Positions 16,845-25,067 of a DNA stretch of 32,477 nucleotides are shown here, piece by piece (within the stretch, counting starts at the first letter, position 1; every line of letters starts with the position of its first letter). The position numbers were made by a program, and so were the translations under genes. This stretch comes from Paulinella micropora (lineage: Eukaryota > Cercozoa > Imbricatea > Euglyphida). A model generated the notes under the pieces. It was not told the DNA's origin and ran no database searches. It was given only the letters and a program-made list of their open reading frames with translations. The DNA lies in NCBI GenBank assembly GCA_009731375.1, contig BJOX01000061.1:637310-669786 (forward strand). Reading direction: 5' to 3'.

Positions 16845-19331
16845 GTGATGGATGATGAAAAGAAGCCACCAAACATGCCGCCTACGCAGGTGGTTAGCGA
16901 CAATGCACAAGATGGTGATGTAGAAATGACCGAGGAAGGGAGGTCTATGCAAGAAGGAGGGCTGCATCGCGATGGGGGAGGTACCTCTACTGGTGGAGAA
17001 GAAGACAAGGGACCTACAGCTCACATGGCGTTTGAAGATGGAGTAATGGGCGAGCAGGACCTGTATGAAGTCTATCTTGACTGCGGGTCGTCGCAGCACA
17101 TAGAAGACGCCCTAAGCAAAATTGGACAGGAGGAGGGGGTGGCAGTGAGAGGGATCTCTGGGCTCATCAAAACTGTGGCGATGGGGGATACGTCGTTTAC
17201 AGGCATGAATGGAGAAGGTGGGCAGCAGCAGGTGGAGATGGGGGAGACCTACGTCTTACCTACCCTTGATCGTACGCTATTCTCATCTGGTCGCCTACAG
17301 CGAACGGGTTACACAATAGTAATGCAAGATGACGAATTCTTCGTGATGAGGAAGAAGGTTGTGGTAGAGGCATGCGAAAAGATTTTGACTGGGAGCTTCG
17401 ATGCTGATACGTGTCAATACCGATTTCACACGGCGAACCCACCTGGATGGAGGAAAGAGAAGAAGGAATGCTCACCGTTCCCCCAATGCAACACTGCGTT
17501 TTGGTCTACCAGCATGAAACCAAGTACTACGGTGGACATGAGTGAGATAAATGGCATATTTCACTTCGGGGAGACGATGGCACGTCAGTTCCTGAAGCAA
17601 AATTGGCTGACACCGAAGGAAAAGGCGTCTACCCTGAGGTGTGATTGCTTGGCCTGTTCTACCACTAAGATTACTGAGCACTCGTCATTTGAGGGGGCGT
17701 CGCTAACGCTATGTGCAAAGACGGGAGAGGACTGGAGTGCAGATGGTACCGGTCGTATACCGTTTCCGTTGTACGGCAACACGCCGTATTGCCTGTTGTT
17801 TGTGGAGAACGTGTCTGGATACCTGAAAGGGCATTGGAACCACACGAGGGCATCAGACATTGCTGTCAAGCAGCTGGCTGCTGTGAGGGTGTGGTCGAAG
17901 ACCCAGACGGGGAACGACATGAAACAGTTCCGGACGGACAAAGAGTGGATCTCGAATGCGGTGAAAGATTTCCTCAGAAGTGAGGGGATTGAGCCCCGGT
18001 TACCCGTTCGTGCGGACCCTAATAAGGATGCGTATGCTGAGGCAGGGATTCACATTGTTTTCTCATTGGCAGCTACGTTGCTAACCGCGAGGAGTGTGCC
18101 TGTCTACTTCTTACCTCTGGCGGTCGACTATGCTATCTTTCTCATCAACATGCAAGCGAGAGCAGGGGCAAAGATGACGAGGCACGAGATGTTCTACAAG
18201 AGGCCAGCTCCACCCTTCTCCATCCTGAAGCCTTTTGGGTGCTTATGTGTGTACTACAAGGGTGACAAGAAGGGCCAAGAGAAGGGAGTGCCAGGATTAT
18301 TCATGGGGGTGAGCACAGAGGAGTCAGCCTATAAGGTGTGGAGTTACTACAAAGGTAAGCTGGTGACGACGGGGGACATGGTCGTCAGGGACTCTACTGT
18401 ACATGGCTGGCCTACTCTCTACCCACGGGGCAAGATGGCATCGTCACTGCAACACAGCTTCCAAACTGCCAACCCAGTTCGAGAGAAGGGGGCCGAAAAG
18501 GGCGAAAAACCCGGTGCATTTTTTACTGCAAGTGAACAGCGACTGTTAGACAAATTGCTGGAAGTGGTAACTGGTGAAGATAAAAATGATACCGGGGAAG
18601 AGGGGTGCATAGTGGAAGACGTGGCGGACGGACCGGAAGTGTTTTCTGCACGTGATGGTGTTCCAACTGACGAAGCTGGGGTTGTGGAGCTGGTGGTCGT
18701 TGGGGACGAGGGGTCGAGTGGTGGTCGTGCCAGAAAGGTGGGAGCAGGGGCTACTGATGGGAATGTCGGAAGGGCAGCTGCTGGTGCACCTTTGCCTCGT
18801 TCAGGAGCATTGCAGGGTCGTGCTGGAGTGGACCAGAAGAGAGATGCAAGGGGGGTGCCAGTGGTGTGGACAGGTAACATCATTGACACATCCAACATAG
18901 TTGCAGGGGTGAGGAGCAGGAAGCCAACGAAGCCAACTAACTTCCGTTCTGGTGCATACTTGGTGACGGTCCCGATTCCTCATCGAGAGGCTACTGCCTC
19001 AGGCAAATTTAACTACTCAAGGTTCAAGGACATCGACAAGCACCTCAGGTTGGGTGCTATCGTGGAGCGTCATGTGTCAGAGAAGCCTCCGGGGCAACCA
19101 CTGGTCCCAACAAGGTTTGTCGACTTTGAAAAGCGAGAGACGGTCGATGGTCCGGTAGTGGATACAAAGTCAAGGATTGCTGGCATTGGTTTCCGACAAC
19201 CGGCGTGGCAGTACGATAGAGTGGATCTACCGACGTGTAGAGTTGAGTTGGTGTGGTCTACGTGTGCTCTTGCGGTAGTGCAGGACCTTGATATATTTGG
19301 ATGGACGAGGAGAGTGCGTTCCCGCAGGTAA
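16845..19331 (+). CDS. Copia-1 protease, integrase and start of RT
   Basis: It has an acidic N-terminus, then the aspartic protease motif YEVYLDCGSSQHIED (D-x-G-S where most copia elements have DSGA/T). The integrase starts near NGIFHFGETMARQFLKQ and has a Cys pair (CDCLACS). Catalytic candidates are Asp in SADGTGRIPFPL, Asp in FRTDKEW and Glu in DAYAEAG, in the copia order. PFGCLCVYY and VPGLFMGVS are the usual C-terminal integrase blocks. RT begins in FNYSRFKDIDKHLRLGAIVE. Coding leaves this frame near 19310. Confidence 0.8.
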   Translation: MMDDEKKPPNMPPTQVVSDNAQDGDVEMTEEGRSMQEGGLHRDGGGTSTGGEEDKGPTAHMAFEDGVMGEQDLYEVYLDCGSSQHIEDALSKIGQEEGVAVRGISGLIKTVAMGDTSFTGMNGEGGQQQVEMGETYVLPTLDRTLFSSGRLQRTGYTIVMQDDEFFVMRKKVVVEACEKILTGSFDADTCQYRFHTANPPGWRKEKKECSPFPQCNTAFWSTSMKPSTTVDMSEINGIFHFGETMARQFLKQNWLTPKEKASTLRCDCLACSTTKITEHSSFEGASLTLCAKTGEDWSADGTGRIPFPLYGNTPYCLLFVENVSGYLKGHWNHTRASDIAVKQLAAVRVWSKTQTGNDMKQFRTDKEWISNAVKDFLRSEGIEPRLPVRADPNKDAYAEAGIHIVFSLAATLLTARSVPVYFLPLAVDYAIFLINMQARAGAKMTRHEMFYKRPAPPFSILKPFGCLCVYYKGDKKGQEKGVPGLFMGVSTEESAYKVWSYYKGKLVTTGDMVVRDSTVHGWPTLYPRGKMASSLQHSFQTANPVREKGAEKGEKPGAFFTASEQRLLDKLLEVVTGEDKNDTGEEGCIVEDVADGPEVFSARDGVPTDEAGVVELVVVGDEGSSGGRARKVGAGATDGNVGRAAAGAPLPRSGALQGRAGVDQKRDARGVPVVWTGNIIDTSNIVAGVRSRKPTKPTNFRSGAYLVTVPIPHREATASGKFNYSRFKDIDKHLRLGAIVERHVSEKPPGQPLVPTRFVDFEKRETVDGPVVDTKSRIAGIGFRQPAWQYDRVDLPTCRVELVWSTCALAVVQDLDIFGWTRRVRSRR

Positions 19332-19684
19332 AGCTGCGGGTACCGGTGTGGCTGCAACCTCCGGCTGGATACGCGCCACCTAATGTGGTATGGGAAGCTC
19401 TTGGGGGGGTCAACGGTTTGAAGCCCTCTGGCCACATTTATTGGAACGACCGAGTGGTTCCGACTCAGAAGAAGATGGGCTTCGTGCAGAGCATCCTGGA
19501 GCCGGTCATGTTCGGAAGGATTGATCCTGAGACGAAGAAGACTGAAGTATTGACGTATCATGTCGATGATAACATTCATGCTGCAGCGTCTAAGGCAAGC
19601 CGAAAGGAGTATGTGGAGAAGCTCAACGAGGAGTGGGGGGAACGTGAAGGATCTAGGCCCGGTCAAACAGTTCCTCTCGCTTGA
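19301..19684 (+). CDS. Copia-1 reverse transcriptase, catalytic part
   Basis: MDEESAFPQVKLRVPVWLQP contains the first catalytic Asp block (usual 'DVksAFLnG'). The catalytic pair appears as TYHVDDNIHAA, with His-Val-Asp-Asp instead of Tyr-Val-Asp-Asp. It is out of frame with both neighbours. The second shift falls at a run of six G at 19632-19637. Confidence 0.75.
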   Translation: MDEESAFPQVKLRVPVWLQPPAGYAPPNVVWEALGGVNGLKPSGHIYWNDRVVPTQKKMGFVQSILEPVMFGRIDPETKKTEVLTYHVDDNIHAAASKASRKEYVEKLNEEWGEREGSRPGQTVPLA

Positions 19685-20543
19685 GTTTGAGGTTAGTAGG
19701 AAGGGTGGAGAATACACCATATCTATCTACCAACGCGAGTATACGGAGACGTTGATGGCAAGGTTCAAGAGGAGCGACGGGCGTCCATGGATGCCGGCCA
19801 AGACGCCGTGGTTGCCGGAGGGATCGAAGATGGTGCCGGCGCTGGGGGAGTACTCGCCACAGGAGATTGTAGGGAGTTACATCTACTTGAAAGCGAGTTG
19901 CCCGGAGTCGGTTCTTCCGTTGAGTTACCTGGCTGAGCATCAGTCCGACAGGAGCAAGTTCGATTATCGAGCGGCGGAGCAGCTATTGCGCTATTTCCTG
20001 TTCGTCAAGAACAGGGGTGTTAAGTTCTCGTCGAATGGCAACCGTACGCCGGAGGCGGACTCAGATTCGTCCTTAGGAAATGGAAGTCGCATGTACTCGC
20101 GAACAGGGGGTGTGGTGTTCCTTGCAGATGGGCCTGTGATGGTGAGGGCTTCCAATCAGAAGCCTTTGGCCACAGGCACGCAAGAGAGTGAAACTTATGC
20201 GGCTTCGGAGGTGTTGCATGATCTTGAGTCGGTGCGTAATATGATTCGGGCTCTGCCTTGGTCGGATGAAAACCCATTGAAAGACGAGTTGATGGCGACG
20301 CCGACTCTCAATGTCGACAATCAGGCTACGGTGTGTACTGCGCCGGAATCGGTGTTTGGTAAGAAGCTGCGTCATATTGCTCTGAGGCATTACCATTTGA
20401 CTGAGGCGATGAGGAAGGGGGAGGTTGTGTTGCAATGGGTCCCGTCAGCAGACAATCGCGCCGATGTTCTCTCAAAGAAAATCGCTAGCCCCTCCTTGTT
20501 CAAGAAGGGGGCAGACAGACTGTCTGGACATCAGTCCAAGTAA
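19635..20543 (+). CDS. Copia-1 RT thumb and RNase H
   Basis: After the G-run, coding resumes as LGPVKQFLSLEFEVSRKGGE and TETLMARF, the RT C-terminal part. The RNase H has the expected acidic residues: Asp in EADSDSSLG, Glu in TQESETYAASE, Asp in LNVDNQATV and Asp in NRADVLSKK. It ends at a TAA at 20541, 118 bp before the polypurine tract. Confidence 0.85.
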   Translation, partial: GGNVKDLGPVKQFLSLEFEVSRKGGEYTISIYQREYTETLMARFKRSDGRPWMPAKTPWLPEGSKMVPALGEYSPQEIVGSYIYLKASCPESVLPLSYLAEHQSDRSKFDYRAAEQLLRYFLFVKNRGVKFSSNGNRTPEADSDSSLGNGSRMYSRTGGVVFLADGPVMVRASNQKPLATGTQESETYAASEVLHDLESVRNMIRALPWSDENPLKDELMATPTLNVDNQATVCTAPESVFGKKLRHIALRHYHLTEAMRKGEVVLQWVPSADNRADVLSKKIASPSLFKKGADRLSGHQSK

Positions 20544-20660
20544 GCATTACTGAGGATGCTTATGCCTTTGCTCATTAGAGGTGTCCTATGACTCTAGTGA
20601 TAAGGTTAGAATATATTTGTGACTTCTACCTCACTAGTGACTTTATTGGTAACTACCTCT

Positions 20661-20674
20661 GAAATTAGGGGGAG
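20661..20674 (+). other. Copia-1 polypurine tract
   Basis: GAAATTAGGGGGAG directly precedes the 3' LTR at 20675 and fixes its first base. Confidence 0.8.
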
Positions 20675-20966
20675 CTTTACAGTACAATAACGGTTAGAAT
20701 AATTTCTGACAGCAGTTACTCGTGATATGACAGTTACGTCATTTATTATATGTCGATAGGACTGATTTACCTATTATTTACGACTGACCTAATTAATGAA
20801 TTTGGCATTGTCAGCCAGTCACATGTTATGGTTTTGCCGCCTTCAGTTTGGCGGTAATAATTTTACTCAATAAATCTCTCACAATCTGTTCAACTGCGAA
20901 CTACCAAAGTGTCCCGGTCTTCAACCCGGCCTCTGTCAACTAAGCTACCGGATTTATTAATACATT
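20675..20966 (+). repeat. Copia-1 3' LTR
   Basis: It is the same length as the 5' LTR (292 bp), with six differences. Two of these are the paired changes in the hairpin at 20834-20857. It is followed by one unexplained G and then the target copy GCAAA. Confidence 0.9.
20834..20857 (+). other. LTR hairpin (3' copy), covarying stem
   Basis: TTGCCGCC-TTCAGTTT-GGCGGTAA, eight pairs with an identical loop to the 5' copy. Confidence 0.6.
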
Positions 20967-21237
20967 GGCAAATCCTCGATGTAAACAATCACAAAAATCT
21001 CGGTTCTCTGCGGATGGACTGGTTTTTGCTGCTCTTCTTCGTCTTTTGGCCATCAGATTTGCAAAAGACGAGGAAGAGAACTCACCGCTGTATACGGTCG
21101 TAACTAGTTCTTGCTCTTCTGACTTTTGGGACGAGGCCAGAAGAGCAAAAACTCAAACTCTTGCTGCTCGTCTTCTGTTTCTTGTTCGTCGCTCCAAAGA
21201 GAACACCCGTGCACTTCAGCACACTTCAAACTGGATG

Positions 21238-21556
21238 CACAGCGCGGGAAGAAACCAAGTAGCTGTTTCTTCGCGCGTTATGCGAACACTGGTGAAACTT
21301 GTTTTTCATTTGAGGCAGGATTCTGACAAGAAATTACAAATTTCTTCCGCAGTAAAATTTCTTGCTACTATTCTTTGTCTGACCCCTACGGTCGTTACTG
21401 GGTGTGCAGCGCCGAAAAAAACCAAGTAGCTGTTTTTTTCTGCGCTGCGCCATCCCTGGTGAAACTTGTTTCTCATTTAGCGGAGGGTGTTAGCATGAAA
21501 TTACACATTTCTTCCGCTGTACAATTTCATTCCAATGTTCTTCTTCTGACCCTGGA
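21238..21556 (+). repeat. Diverged tandem duplication in gene B, 2 x ~150 bp
   Basis: Units near 21238-21388 and 21405-21556 share AACCAAGTAGCTGTTT, CTGGTGAAACTTGTTT, TTACA-ATTTCTTCCGC and CTGACCC. The protein similarity is kept, although the two units are now in different frames. Confidence 0.8.
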
Positions 21557-21633
21557 AACTTCGTTACTTGTTTCTTCCATTCTTCCCTGTCCAAAGGGAC
21601 CAGGCGGAGTGGAATCAAACTGGTTGCAGAGTT

Positions 21634-21691
<58 letters not shown>
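21634..21691. repeat. (GTT)n microsatellite
   Basis: About 19 GTT triplets, in frame with the gene B 3' part as poly-Val. Confidence 0.95.
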
Positions 21692-22077
21692 CAGTGTGGA
21701 GAAACGAGCCGACGACCTGAAGTCTACTTGGTTCGACAACTTCGCAACCAGCTTGAATTTTCGGAACGTCGGAGTGCCGCGACAGAGTTGTAAATCTTCC
21801 GAGCCGGAAGACCCACTAGCTGACGGGCAACGGTACTTGCCGGAATAAAAGGTTATAAAGCGCAGAGGGTGGGCAATGCCGTGAGGCAATTGACCACTCT
21901 CTATATTCAATAACTAGTCAATACTAGCGTCCCAGTATTACTAATCCGTTATTATTGTCCAAGTGTTTACAGTTCATTTATGCAGTGTGGTTACCTTTTA
22001 ATTCTGAGGTACAGACTGTGCTGCTTGAGCACCCTAGGTACGAAACCTATCCGTTCCATCTAAGCTATCCGTTCTAC
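21688..22077 (+). repeat. Possible solo LTR (plus strand)
   Basis: This segment starts TGTTGTCAGTGTGG and ends CCGTTCTACA, followed by ATTGGCTGGCC as a possible primer site. TTATAAAG at 21853 could be its TATA box, with CTCTATATTCAATAA downstream. It ends with CTAAGCTATCCG, like the copia-1 LTR (CTAAGCTACCGG). No second copy is present, and it overlaps the gene B 3' end, so the left boundary is uncertain. Confidence 0.3.
22018..22070 (-). other. Second antisense tRNA-like fold
   Basis: The minus strand reads TAGCTTAGATGG (a perfect match to the tRNA box A pattern TRGCNNAGNNGG). Then come ATAGG-TTTCGTA-CCTAG (anticodon-like loop with TCG, four of five pairs) and GTGC-TCAAGCA-GCAC (T-arm-like). 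Its layout parallels the copia-1 LTR fold. It is too degenerate to call a tRNA gene. Confidence 0.4.
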
Positions 22078-22298
22078 AATTGGCTGGCCTACATAGGTCC
22101 CGACGGGGACCTTGCCTATTCTAGATGATTCAAGAATGTCTAGACAAGATGTATTGTACAACTCAAGTATACTTGTAAGCAAAAATGGTATTACATAGGT
22201 AATTAGCAAGGAGGGCCGGTCGAGAATAAGTTTACGTGAATTTGCCACTGAAGACAAATTTGGTAACGGATATTCCCGGTAACGGTATATCTCCGACG
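22078..22298 (-). repeat. Probable copia-2 LTR sequence (minus strand)
   Basis: It lies directly beyond the copia-2 polypurine tract, so it should hold its 3' LTR. It contains a hairpin AGGTCCC-GACG-GGGACCT (22095-22112). With no second LTR in the window I cannot fix its ends. Confidence 0.4.
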
Positions 22299-22460
22299 CT
22301 CCCCCTCAAAGAACGTAAACTAATCCGCCTTGACTGCTTAGTAATAATATGGTTTATTATTAAGTCCGCACCAAGGACCTTATGATCATAAATGAATTAA
22401 CATGTCTATGCCCTATCACTCACGTTGGCGGTGAAAAGCCAGACCCAAAGAAGGTTATTA

Positions 22461-22590
22461 CTTACCCTCACTCTCTCTGAGAAATAGAGTCAGAAGTGGC
22501 TACCCCACTTACCGCGGCATGCATATATCAATGAGATTACATGCAAGGCTGGCGTCCCACGGTAAAGCAAGGCCTCTCTGACGAGAAGAC
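22461..22590 (-). other. Conserved pre-PPT segment, copy B
   Basis: On the minus strand it has CTTCTCGT, AGGCC, GCATGTAATCTCATTGATAT, GGGGTAGCCAC and GAGAGAGTGAGGGTAAG, in the same order as copies A (4978-5106) and C (28639-28766). It lies about 150 nt before the copia-2 polypurine tract. Confidence 0.6.
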
Positions 22591-23606
22591 GATTAACAAC
22601 TACTCTCACCTAACCTCTCAAATTGAAAAAGGTAAAAGTTGAGCCCATCCCGGCTGAAACTTGAAGTATGATCATGCATCGGAGAATTACATAACATATA
22701 ATCAAAAAATAATAAGTCAACAAGTCGACTTAGTAAATGTTGATCCGGTAATACGATTTACGGTGAAATTTAATGATTTATCTATCCCTAATGCTTATAT
22801 GATAATCATAATGTCCATATATATGAAGTATAGATATAGACATCACATAGTAACATATAAAATGTGGCATTGAATAATATAATAAAAGTTATGAAGGCAA
22901 ACGCATATAAAATATTCAATATGAAATATAATCATGCCAAATTAACGCAGTAGTTATAGAACATCTAGATATAAAAGAAAATACTATTTATATGATATAA
23001 TATTAATGCGTGACTTAGCAAAAATAAAAACGGCAGCATTTCCCCGGCAAGGGGTACCTATCGGAAAAATATATATGAAAATAATATAATTCGAAGGGTA
23101 ATTGCCGGCCGAACGCGCGGTTTTCTTTGCGCTCACTGTCGCGAACCGGTCTCGAACGAATCCCGCATTTGCATTTGCTTCTGGGCCTTGATCCCCCGGA
23201 CTTTGTCTTGTGTTCTTGGCCCGTCCCATGCTCTACTACCTAAAGTTCCTATCAACGGAAAAAGGGGTAGCGCACGGCAAAGACAAACCAAAAGCACAGA
23301 TAAACATGGTGACAAGTCCTAGCAAGCTACAAGAATGCTTTGGGATACAAAATCCTTAAGAGCCGGAGGCTACTTAACGACTTTGTGTCCAGAAGCACTA
23401 AGTCGGTCGTTGACGCAGCCCACTTCCGAGTCGGCTGATCCAGGCGCCAAAACACAACCTAGAAAGCTGGGCATATAACAAATAGCGAGGTTGACCCTCG
23501 TATTACGTAAAGCGATACCGACATTGAGTGTTGGGACTCATTTCTAGTCACTACTCCAATGACTTGGTCATTATCGGCTTAAACCCCTACTAAGGCTATG
23601 TCTATC
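22591..23606 (-). other. Copia-2 3' untranslated region
   Basis: About 1 kb of AT-rich sequence between the RNase H stop and the conserved segment. It has no open frame of note and no hairpins like those of copia-3. Confidence 0.5.
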
Positions 23607-24527
23607 CTACTCGTCCGAGAGCGTCATCTTTCTAAGCGCGTCCAAATCCAATTTGGGGCAGAACACGTCCAACAACATGTCTGCTTGATCCTTGGGCAAA
23701 TACTTAGTCAAAACATCCCCTAACTGACCTTTAGTACCTATCTTCCTAAATAAAGCTATGCCTTCCTGTTCTAGCTCATGTAGGTAGTGTTCTTCCAAAG
23801 GCAAGTGTTTCGTGCGTGGTCCGGCTAACCCGCGTTGTGCGGCTAGTATGGTTTGTGCGTTATCCTCGTAAACTTCGAATGGTTTGGGCTCCGGAATGCC
23901 TAATTCACTTCGCATGTTGCGAATTGCCATAGCTTCCCTCAGTGCCTNNNNNNNNNNACTTCCCTCAGTGTCTCGTTCGCAGCGAAAATTTCAGCGTCAT
24001 TCGATGAAAGGGCAACTTTCGACTGCCGTTTGGACAGCCAAGCCACGGGATCCCCTCCTACTAGGACTACATACCAGGTACGAGATTTACCCGTCTTTAA
24101 ACAAACCCTGTGAGCCGCATCGGGCCAAACTGTCATGGGTCCAATAGGTCCTGCCTTCCCTCCCGCACTAAGTTCTGTTTTACTGAACTTAAGTACTCTA
24201 TCATTCTTCAGATATCGGATTATCTTCCCTAGCTTGGAATAAGTCTTTCCCACATCTACTGTCTGCAAAACGCTTGCAGAATTGAGGGCTTCCTCAATAT
24301 CCGGCCTAGTCATCTTGGCCAAAAAGAGTAAACTCCCAACTATCTGTGGAATGGAGAACTGTGTAAGTCTAGCTTGCGCGTCGATTGGCATAGGGTCAGT
24401 TTTTGAACCTGGAGTTGCGCTGGGCTTGCAGTCTTCATACCCGTAAAATTTCACAACTTTCCGAGCGTAACTTTGCTGACTTAGGATAATTTCCGACTTC
24501 GTCTGAATAATTCCATCGCCTTGAATT
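23607..24527 (-). CDS. Copia-2 RT C-terminus and RNase H (gapped)
   Basis: Coding from about 24527 reads DGIIQTKSEIILSQQSYARK and KPSATPGSKTDPMP, the usual end of copia RT. IVGSLLFLAKMTRPDI follows, then RNase H with Asp in VWPDAAHRV, Glu in SSNDAEIFAANE, Asp in VYEDNAQTI and Asp in QLGDVLTKYL. All four acidic positions are kept. The 10-N gap falls between NETLRE and MAIRNMRSELG; the sequence on both sides repeats CTTCCCTCAGTG, so nothing may be missing. It ends at a TAG at 23607. Confidence 0.85.
23948..23957. other. Assembly gap (10 N)
   Basis: Both edges carry the same CTTCCCTCAGTG block, suggesting an unmerged overlap and not missing DNA. Confidence 0.9.
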
Positions 24528-25067
24528 CTTTTGCCAACCCGAGTCTTTTGATGGGAAAGTTCATCTCAAGTTTATCGCAAAATATGTCATAGGCTTGCCT
24601 ATTAGGAGCCATAAAAATGAGGTCATCTACATGGAAGACGCCTACTATTCCATCCCCTATCTTCACTCCTTTCTCCATAAACATACATGGGTCAGATTGG
24701 AGTGTTACAAAGCCTAACTCTTTTAGAAGCCCGGAAAATATATTATACCACCGCTTCCCCGCCTGGGGAGCGCCGTATAATGCTTTGACGACCTTCCATA
24801 TCTTTCCTACTCTCCCTAACATGGATGCACCGTGTGGTGGGCGAGCATATATGGCGTCAATCATGTCGGCATTAAGATATGCGTTTTTAAAGTCTACCCC
24901 GAAAAGTCTCCTACCATAGCCAACTGTCAACTTGCAAAGCAGCAAAACTGATCTGTGGTTGGCGCATGGCACGTATAACTGTTCAGGATTATAACTTATA
25001 CCCGGTTGCAACTGGTCTCCCCTTAAGGATAAACGTGACTTGACGAACCGAAGTCCATCTTGTCAGT
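24481..25067 (-). CDS. Copia-2 reverse transcriptase
   Basis: Motifs in order are DGLRFVKSRLSLRGDQLQPG, FGVDFKNAYLNADM (first catalytic Asp), KALYGAPQAGKRWY and VFHVDDLIFMA (catalytic Asp pair, again HVDD as in copia-1). The frame begins just after a one-base shift near 25068 and leaves it near 24528 (KEFKA, then DGIIQTKS). Confidence 0.85.

Larger units (their letters stand above)
14334..20966 (+). mobile_element. Copia-1: full-length Ty1/copia LTR retrotransposon, 6.6 kb
   Basis: Two 292-bp LTRs (14334-14625 and 20675-20966) differ at six positions (about 2%), so insertion was recent. Target duplication GCAAA is at 14329-14333 and 20968-20972. A polypurine tract GAAATTAGGGGGAG ends at 20674. 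The gene order is gag, a MYND-containing region, protease, integrase, RT and RNase H; integrase before RT defines the copia superfamily. The LTR ends are CTTTACA and TACATT rather than TG...CA. The coding region is broken by about five single-base shifts (near 15150, 15497, 16800, 19310 and 19635), so this copy is probably not functional as assembled. It sits in gene B. Confidence 0.9.
20968..21848 (+). pseudogene. Gene B, 3' part after copia-1
   Basis: Directly after the target copy the frame reads ANPRCKQSQKSRFSADGL, LVFAALLRLLAIRFAKDEEE and on to 21429. It then shifts frame (21375-21848) through VCSAEKNQVAVFFCAAPSLV to a stop at 21846. Composition is unlike the retroelements and fits host coding sequence. 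It contains a tandem duplication (NQVAV...LVKLV...ISSAV twice) and an in-frame GTT run giving about 20 Val. I do not recognise the protein. Assignment to gene B rests on the open frame crossing the target site and on position. Confidence 0.4.

Noticed and set aside
17549-17561. AAATGGCATATTT in copia-1
   Set aside because: It resembles the intron palindrome but lies in integrase coding sequence (INGIFHF) and lacks full arms; probably chance.
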